Of a stretch of DNA of 9,252 nt, positions 5,816 through 9,252 are shown piece after piece. The number at the start of each line of letters is the position of its first letter. Positions within the stretch are counted from its first letter, which is position 1. The position numbers and the translations under genes are program-made. The notes beneath the pieces were generated by a model. That model was not told the origin of the DNA. It saw only the letters and a list, made by a program, of their open reading frames with translations, and made no database searches. The stretch lies in NCBI GenBank assembly GCA_001772665.1, contig MEVH01000015.1, forward strand, positions 3,949 to 13,200. Direction: 5' to 3'. Origin of the DNA: a candidate division WWE3 bacterium RIFCSPLOWO2_01_FULL_39_13 (GTDB taxonomy: Bacteria; Patescibacteriota; WWE3; 2-01-FULL-39-13).

Positions 5816-6385
5816 TCAGCGTTCTACAATTTTCTCAAGTGCCTGATCATAGCATTCTGGGACCACGCTGACAGGAAAGTTATATGGCTCAATCAGATCA
5901 CACATTATAACCCCATTTCCGTCGGCCACGATTTTCCAGGTATCATCTGTTTTTGTCGCTAGAAACGATCCCCCGCCCATTTCGCCTTCAAAACTTATTA
6001 CGCCTTTGGCAAATTCTCCTGTATTTTCTGATACCTCCACATTAACTTCTTCTATCGGCTTGTTGTATTTCTGACTGAAGATCAAAGCAATTGATTCTTT
6101 ATCGGCGTTTGCATCTGGAGCCTCTTCCAAGGCAGGATCTGTTTCGTCGGATTCGGATAAGGAATCATCGGAATTCTCAGACATTGAAGATTCATCTGAA
6201 GGAACAGGAGTCAGCGACGCTACAGGAGGAACAGACTCAGCTGGAGGCGTTTCCTCTTTAACGGTTTCAGATTGGGAGCCTTCATCCTGCGTCGGCTGAG
6301 ACCTAATAATTGAAAAGGCGAAAAGCCCGACAGCTAAAAGGGCTATAACAACGAGAGCTATAGACAAATAATCTTTATCGTCCAT
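5816..6385 (-). CDS. Membrane-anchored extracytoplasmic protein with acidic linker
   Basis: A 189-residue protein with one N-terminal membrane anchor (about 7-27, IALVVIALLAVGLFAFSII), followed by a Ser/Glu/Asp/Pro-rich linker (29-93) and a compact C-terminal domain (95-189). The domain contains GGGSFLATKTDDTWKIVADGNG (137-158) and C162/C178 in MCDLIEPYNFPVSVVPECYD, a likely disulfide pair if exported. I associate a similar W-K-I-V-x-D-G-N-G...C...PYNFP...C pattern with uncharacterised proteins of the Candidate Phyla Radiation, but know no function. TAA lies one codon upstream of ATG 6385, so the start is fixed. No Shine-Dalgarno site is at a normal distance; GGAGGTG (6412-6406) is 20 bases away and part of a small hairpin. 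It follows the bactofilin-like gene by 30 bases and is probably cotranscribed. Confidence 0.8.
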   Translation of the reverse strand: MDDKDYLSIALVVIALLAVGLFAFSIIRSQPTQDEGSQSETVKEETPPAESVPPVASLTPVPSDESSMSENSDDSLSESDETDPALEEAPDANADKESIALIFSQKYNKPIEEVNVEVSENTGEFAKGVISFEGEMGGGSFLATKTDDTWKIVADGNGVIMCDLIEPYNFPVSVVPECYDQALEKIVER

Positions 6386-6415
6386 GCTTTATAACTTCGG
6401 AGTTGCACCTCCAAC
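6386..6415 (-). promoter_or_regulatory. Short gap with distant Shine-Dalgarno in a hairpin
   Basis: After the bactofilin-like stop the RNA reads GTTGGAGGTGCAACTCCGAA. GGAG can pair with CTCC, extended by T:G and T:A pairs. Folding would bury the GGAG motif but bring the downstream ATG closer in space. Alternatively, translation of the next gene depends on re-initiation after the TGA. Confidence 0.35.
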
Positions 6416-7672
6416 TCATTCCTGCCTGGCTCGGCCTGCTTTTATGTAGCTGAAGCAAACCAAAATGGCAGAACCCATTCCAATTATTAAAACTGCGAAT
6501 ATAACCAGACTGCCTAATATCGGTATCATATAAATAACATACAAAAGCACAAGTCCTAAAACAAACCTCGTCGCATTTCCAAAATTGCGCTTGAATGTTT
6601 TGCTTATAAATCCACCTGCCCAGTATGCAACATAGACTCTTGCAAGGTATAAAAGGAGAACATATGCGAAAAGCAATATACCGGCAATAGGAATTCCTAC
6701 AAGAGTCATAAACAATATAAGGGCAGCAATTGGAGTTAATATCAACCCGGCGAAACCTGTCAGCACTGACGATAAAAGCCCTTTTTGTATTTGATTATTT
6801 ACATCACCGACATATTTGGGAAAAAGCTTTATTATAATAAGCCCGACAATAAGAATTGGAAGGAATCCAATCAGCATCATATCTCTTTTTGCCTTTGCCA
6901 GAGATTTCGAAATCTCCTGCATAGATACTGCTTTAACGTCTTTGAGTTTTTCAAGAGGCTCGCGTTTTATAATCGTACCTGAAATGACGGCTTTGTTGTC
7001 TATCGAGACATCTGCGTCTTTATTGTAGACAAGATTCCCGGCAACAGTAGAATCAGGAGAAACTCTTAAGCTGCCTGTATATGTCACCAAATCTCCACCG
7101 ACTTGGCTTGATACTATAGCATTTCCGGCAGCTATCGATACATCGCCTGCAGCCGGAGCCATAAGAGAAATGTTTCCTCCTGCTAAAAGAACCCCTTTTG
7201 ACAAAACTGAACCGTTTGTTATTTCAATGTTTCCTCCTGCAGCCGTGAGGTTTTTTCCGACCTTGCCATCTATCGTTATCTGTCCGGCAATAATTCTTGC
7301 ATCCTCTGTAACTTCCCCCGACAAGATGGCTGTCCCTGCCACAGCTAGAAGATCTCCATTTATCGTTCCGCCGACAATAATCTGCCCTGCTATCGCATAA
7401 ACATCACCGTTTACTGTACCGTAAATTTCGACAACATCGGCTGCAGCGACATAAAAATCTTTGTCGATAACTTGATCTGATGCAACAGTTACAACTTTGG
7501 ATGGATTGACGGCATAGCCGGTATAAAGCATCTCACCGCTTTGAGAGGATTCTTCACTGGCGGTCTCTTCGGTCTGCGCCTCTTCGCTCTGCGCATGTAT
7601 TTTTAAAGGAGAAACTAAAAGGAAAAAAACTGAAAATAAACAAAGGGTTAAAATTGGGAATTTATATTTCAT
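6416..7672 (-). CDS. Secreted bactofilin-like beta-helix protein with C-terminal membrane domain
   Basis: This 418-residue protein is predicted to be exported and membrane-anchored. A signal peptide (1-27, cleavage likely after IHA) is followed by an acidic Glu/Ser/Thr stretch (28-48). A solenoid spans about 68-235, built of eight or nine coils of 17-19 residues: 86-102, 103-119, 120-136, 137-154, 155-172, 173-189, 190-207 and 208-226. The repeat resembles x-V-x-G-D-V-x-A-x-A-G-x-I-x-I-x-G. This is the polymer-forming cytoskeletal (bactofilin-like) fold. Four or five membrane segments follow (about 267-284, 303-323, 325-347, 370-388, 390-410). The topology places the solenoid outside the cytoplasm, unlike classical cytoplasmic bactofilins. 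A structural envelope role is inferred. ATG 7672 has no Shine-Dalgarno, but an extended -10 lies at the right distance for a leaderless transcript. Confidence 0.85.
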   Translation of the reverse strand: MKYKFPILTLCLFSVFFLLVSPLKIHAQSEEAQTEETASEESSQSGEMLYTGYAVNPSKVVTVASDQVIDKDFYVAAADVVEIYGTVNGDVYAIAGQIIVGGTINGDLLAVAGTAILSGEVTEDARIIAGQITIDGKVGKNLTAAGGNIEITNGSVLSKGVLLAGGNISLMAPAAGDVSIAAGNAIVSSQVGGDLVTYTGSLRVSPDSTVAGNLVYNKDADVSIDNKAVISGTIIKREPLEKLKDVKAVSMQEISKSLAKAKRDMMLIGFLPILIVGLIIIKLFPKYVGDVNNQIQKGLLSSVLTGFAGLILTPIAALILFMTLVGIPIAGILLFAYVLLLYLARVYVAYWAGGFISKTFKRNFGNATRFVLGLVLLYVIYMIPILGSLVIFAVLIIGMGSAILVCFSYIKAGRARQE

Positions 7673-7678
7673 AAAAAT

Positions 7679-7687
7679 ATATTAACA
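7679..7687 (-). promoter_or_regulatory. Extended -10 promoter of the bactofilin-like gene, leaderless spacing
   Basis: The minus strand reads TG-T-TAATAT (7687-7679). The hexamer ends 6 bases before the ATG at 7672, so transcription would start at or beside the start codon. No Shine-Dalgarno precedes that ATG. The -35 position holds GTGATT (7707-7702), a weak match, as expected when an extended -10 carries the promoter. Confidence 0.5.
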
Positions 7688-7707
7688 TGCAAGTCGTTTC
7701 GAATCAC

Positions 7708-7718
7708 TATGCTAGAAT
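7708..7718 (+). promoter_or_regulatory. Extended -10 promoter of the PAP2-TatD operon, leaderless spacing
   Basis: TATGCTAGAAT contains TG-C-TAGAAT, a good extended -10. The hexamer ends at 7718, 7 bases before the A of ATG 7726, so the first transcribed base would be about the A of the start codon. The -35 (CAAGTC, 7690-7695) is weak. The element is back to back with the minus-strand -10 at 7679-7687, so the two promoters share their upstream region. Confidence 0.5.
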
Positions 7719-7725
7719 ATTTCAA

Positions 7726-8283
7726 ATGCCGAAACATAAATCCATCATCAAGATTATCGATCTCTTTGAAAAGCGGTTTGCTTTTGAAGCCCACAAAGAC
7801 ATTAAAAACAAGCCATTGGTATATACTTTGGGCATTTTTACTGAACTCGGAAGCTCCCTGGTTTTAATAACAATTTTCGTCGTTTTAGGATTTCTAAGCG
7901 GGATAAAGCTTATCTATACAATTATCCCGATTTATCTTTTTCAGCTTGCCATGGTCGAAACAATAAAGTATTTTTTCAGACGGCCAAGACCCAAAACTAA
8001 CCACACCAAAAGCATCTTCGGGGTAAAAGCAACAAGCGGGTCATTTCCATCGGGACACTCTTCAAACATCTTTGCTGCTGCCTATCTTTTATCAAATTAC
8101 TACGCCCTTGAGATACAATATGTGGCTGTTTTATTCGCAATCGCCGGCGCAGTTTCATTCAGCAGAATAGTTCTCGGCAAACACTACTTCCTTGACGTTT
8201 TAGGCGGTACCATTCTCGGGATGATCCTTGCTATTTCCGGCTCAATCATCTGGATACTAACCGCATTAAGTCTCATTTATTAA
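7726..8283 (+). CDS. PAP2-family membrane phosphatase
   Basis: An integral-membrane acid phosphatase of the type-2 phosphatidic acid phosphatase family, possibly acting on undecaprenyl pyrophosphate or phosphatidylglycerol phosphate with its active site outside the cytoplasm. All three signature motifs are present (numbering from ATG 7726, 185 residues): KX6RP as K81...R88-P89, PSGH at 108-111, and SRX5HX3D with S146, R147, H153 and D157. Membrane segments fall near 30-58, 62-82, 112-125, 130-148 and 158-183. I prefer ATG 7726 to the in-frame ATG 7687 because the upstream codons cover the promoter and the -10 at 7713-7718 leads straight into 7726; neither start has a Shine-Dalgarno. The TatD-like gene begins 1 base after the stop, so the two are coupled. 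Substrate is not determinable here. Confidence 0.9.
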   Translation: MPKHKSIIKIIDLFEKRFAFEAHKDIKNKPLVYTLGIFTELGSSLVLITIFVVLGFLSGIKLIYTIIPIYLFQLAMVETIKYFFRRPRPKTNHTKSIFGVKATSGSFPSGHSSNIFAAAYLLSNYYALEIQYVAVLFAIAGAVSFSRIVLGKHYFLDVLGGTILGMILAISGSIIWILTALSLIY

Positions 8284-8284
8284 A

Positions 8285-9088
8285 ATGCTTATAGACACAC
8301 ATGCTCACCTGGCTGATCCAAAACTGGAATCTAATCTTGCCGAAATCATAAAAGACGCCGAAAACTCAGGGGTTCAAAAAATAATTTCAGTAGGATGCTC
8401 CGTTTCAGAAGCTAAAAAATCTATAAAGATAAGCATGAGATATCCAAATGTCTACGCAACGGCAGGGCTCTATCCATTTGACCCGATAAAGGAGCAGAAC
8501 ATCCCAATCTCCAAAAGACTTGACGATATCTACAATATGTCTGCCCATCCGAAAGTAAAAGCTATAGGAGAATGCGGACTGGATTTTTCAACACCCGCAC
8601 CATGGGAGGCACCGCGGGATACTTTCTCACAGGAAGAACTATTCAGATTGCAAATCGAAATCGCCAGAAAAAGGAACCTCCCTGTATCTATCCATTCGCG
8701 CAGAGCCTCGGCTTCCACAATAAGGATTTTAAAGGACGAAATCAAGAAATCTCCGTTTAAAGCAGTCTGGCATTGCTTTTCAGAGAAATGGGAGACAGCA
8801 GAACCAGCTCTAAAAATTGGTCTGATGTTTTCATTCACCGGCATAATCACCTACCACAACGCAAAAGGAGTTTTAGAGACAGTCCGCAAAGTCCCGCTCA
8901 AAAATATAATGCTCGAAACCGACTCTCCGCTTTTAGTCCCGCAGACTGCAAAAGACAAAGAAATAAAAATCAACGAGCCTAAATATGCTAGAATTACTGC
9001 GCAGAAAATCGCGCAGATAAAAGAAATTTCAGAATTAGAAGTAGAAAAAATAACCTCCAAAAATGCGATGGAATTTTTCGGACTATGA
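8285..9088 (+). CDS. tatD: TatD-family metal-dependent hydrolase (DNase)
   Basis: A cytoplasmic TIM-barrel hydrolase of the amidohydrolase superfamily; TatD/YcfH proteins act as Mg-dependent 3'-5' exonucleases in DNA repair or degradation. The 267 residues match the family length (about 255-265). Metal and active-site residues are present: H6 and H8 in DTHAHL, E96 in GECGLDF, H137 in PVSIHSR, H163 in WHCFS and D213 in LETDSPLL, plus the NEPKY segment (230-234). The usual GIHPH loop reads GLYPFD (61-66), a modest deviation. The start codon is 1 base after the PAP2 stop, with no independent Shine-Dalgarno, so it depends on translational coupling. The end overlaps the next gene as ATGA. The pairing with envelope genes looks like operon convenience, not shared function. 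Confidence 0.93.
   Translation: MLIDTHAHLADPKLESNLAEIIKDAENSGVQKIISVGCSVSEAKKSIKISMRYPNVYATAGLYPFDPIKEQNIPISKRLDDIYNMSAHPKVKAIGECGLDFSTPAPWEAPRDTFSQEELFRLQIEIARKRNLPVSIHSRRASASTIRILKDEIKKSPFKAVWHCFSEKWETAEPALKIGLMFSFTGIITYHNAKGVLETVRKVPLKNIMLETDSPLLVPQTAKDKEIKINEPKYARITAQKIAQIKEISELEVEKITSKNAMEFFGL
8984..8994 (+). promoter_or_regulatory. Possible internal extended -10 within the TatD-like gene
   Basis: TATGCTAGAAT occurs again, identical to the element at 7708-7718, about 91 bases before the start of the next gene. It encodes the YARI residues of the TatD-like protein, so it may be chance; no -35 match is seen. If active it would give the downstream membrane gene its own transcript. Confidence 0.25.
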
Positions 9089-9252
9089 TTGACCCTAAAA
9101 ACAAACTCGACCGCACATTAATGTTTATTCCAGGCTTTCTTACGTGGATGATGCTTTTAATGCCTGTTTGGCTAGGAATCACAGCTCCCAAAATCGCCTC
9201 GTTCATTCTCACTTTTTTAAGCATTTACTGGATCTATATGGCATTAACACAC
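9085..9252 (+). CDS. Membrane protein, probably N-terminus of a membrane glycosyltransferase; 3' end outside the window
   Basis: The first 56 codons of a gene that starts at ATG 9085 within the TatD-like stop (ATGA overlap) and runs off the window. After a short basic N-terminus (MIDPKNKLDRT) come two hydrophobic segments, about 12-32 (LMFIPGFLTWMMLLMPVWLG) and 34-54. The PGFLTW...LLMPVWLGITAPKIASFIL...YWIYMAL pattern resembles the start of large multi-TM GT2-like glycosyltransferases I associate with Candidate Phyla Radiation genomes, where a cytoplasmic GT-A domain follows. That identity is inference: no catalytic motif lies inside the window. Coupling to the PAP2/TatD pair fits a lipid-linked sugar or envelope role. 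Confidence 0.6.
   Translation, partial: MIDPKNKLDRTLMFIPGFLTWMMLLMPVWLGITAPKIASFILTFLSIYWIYMALTH

Noticed and set aside
7687..7725. Earlier in-frame ATG at 7687 for the PAP2 gene
   Set aside because: This stretch contains the promoter elements of both divergent genes, and the -10 at 7713-7718 would place the transcript start after this ATG.
1..9252. Alternative genetic code (TGA as Gly)
   Set aside because: TGA ends the TatD-like and bactofilin-like genes at the expected family lengths, and the TatD-like stop forms an ATGA overlap with the next gene.
1..9252. CRISPR arrays, insertion sequences, tRNA or rRNA genes
   Set aside because: No regularly spaced repeats, transposase motifs, terminal inverted repeats or tRNA cloverleaf pattern were seen on either strand.

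Overview
The window looks like a chromosomal segment of a small-genome bacterium of the Candidate Phyla Radiation (Patescibacteria). This is inferred from three things: the gene style (short intergenic gaps, a secreted bactofilin-like protein, a short extracytoplasmic protein with a C-terminal domain I associate with this group, and the start of a multi-TM glycosyltransferase of a type common there), a moderate AT bias judged by eye, and the absence of mobile or phage genes. TGA ends at least two genes cleanly, so the standard bacterial code applies, not the TGA=Gly code of Gracilibacteria or Absconditabacteria.

Left end (1-559): the 3' part of an unrecognised plus-strand gene, then a 140-base convergent gap. 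Minus strand 560-4732: a four-gene cell-surface glycosylation operon, transcribed right to left. It holds a UDP-sugar 4-epimerase, a GtrB/DPM1-like polyprenyl-phosphate glycosyltransferase (overlapping the epimerase by 13 bases), a UPF0104/LPG-synthase-TM membrane protein, and a GT4-type glycosyltransferase. The first two genes have good Shine-Dalgarno sites. The last two have none, and each is preceded by intergenic DNA full of inverted repeats.

Middle (4733-5653): a divergent promoter region, an orphan disordered 136-residue ORF on the plus strand, and a convergent RRM-type RNA-binding protein on the minus strand. A strong terminator hairpin lies between those two. Minus strand 5816-7672: a membrane-anchored acidic-linker protein downstream of a secreted bactofilin-like beta-helix protein with a C-terminal membrane domain.

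Right end (7673-9252): a compact divergent promoter, then a tightly coupled plus-strand operon of a PAP2-family phosphatase, a TatD-family metal-dependent hydrolase (1-base gap) and the first 56 codons of a membrane protein, probably a glycosyltransferase (ATGA overlap). Both genes beside the divergent promoter have an extended -10 element placed so that transcription would begin at or next to the start codon, so leaderless mRNAs are likely.

Taken together the window concerns the cell envelope: sugar-nucleotide conversion, lipid-linked sugar transfer, polyprenyl or lipid phosphate handling, and exported structural proteins. I do not see a clear, previously undescribed multi-gene system. The best leads are the unusual promoters and leaders, the structured gaps in the glycosylation operon, and the uncharacterised small proteins.
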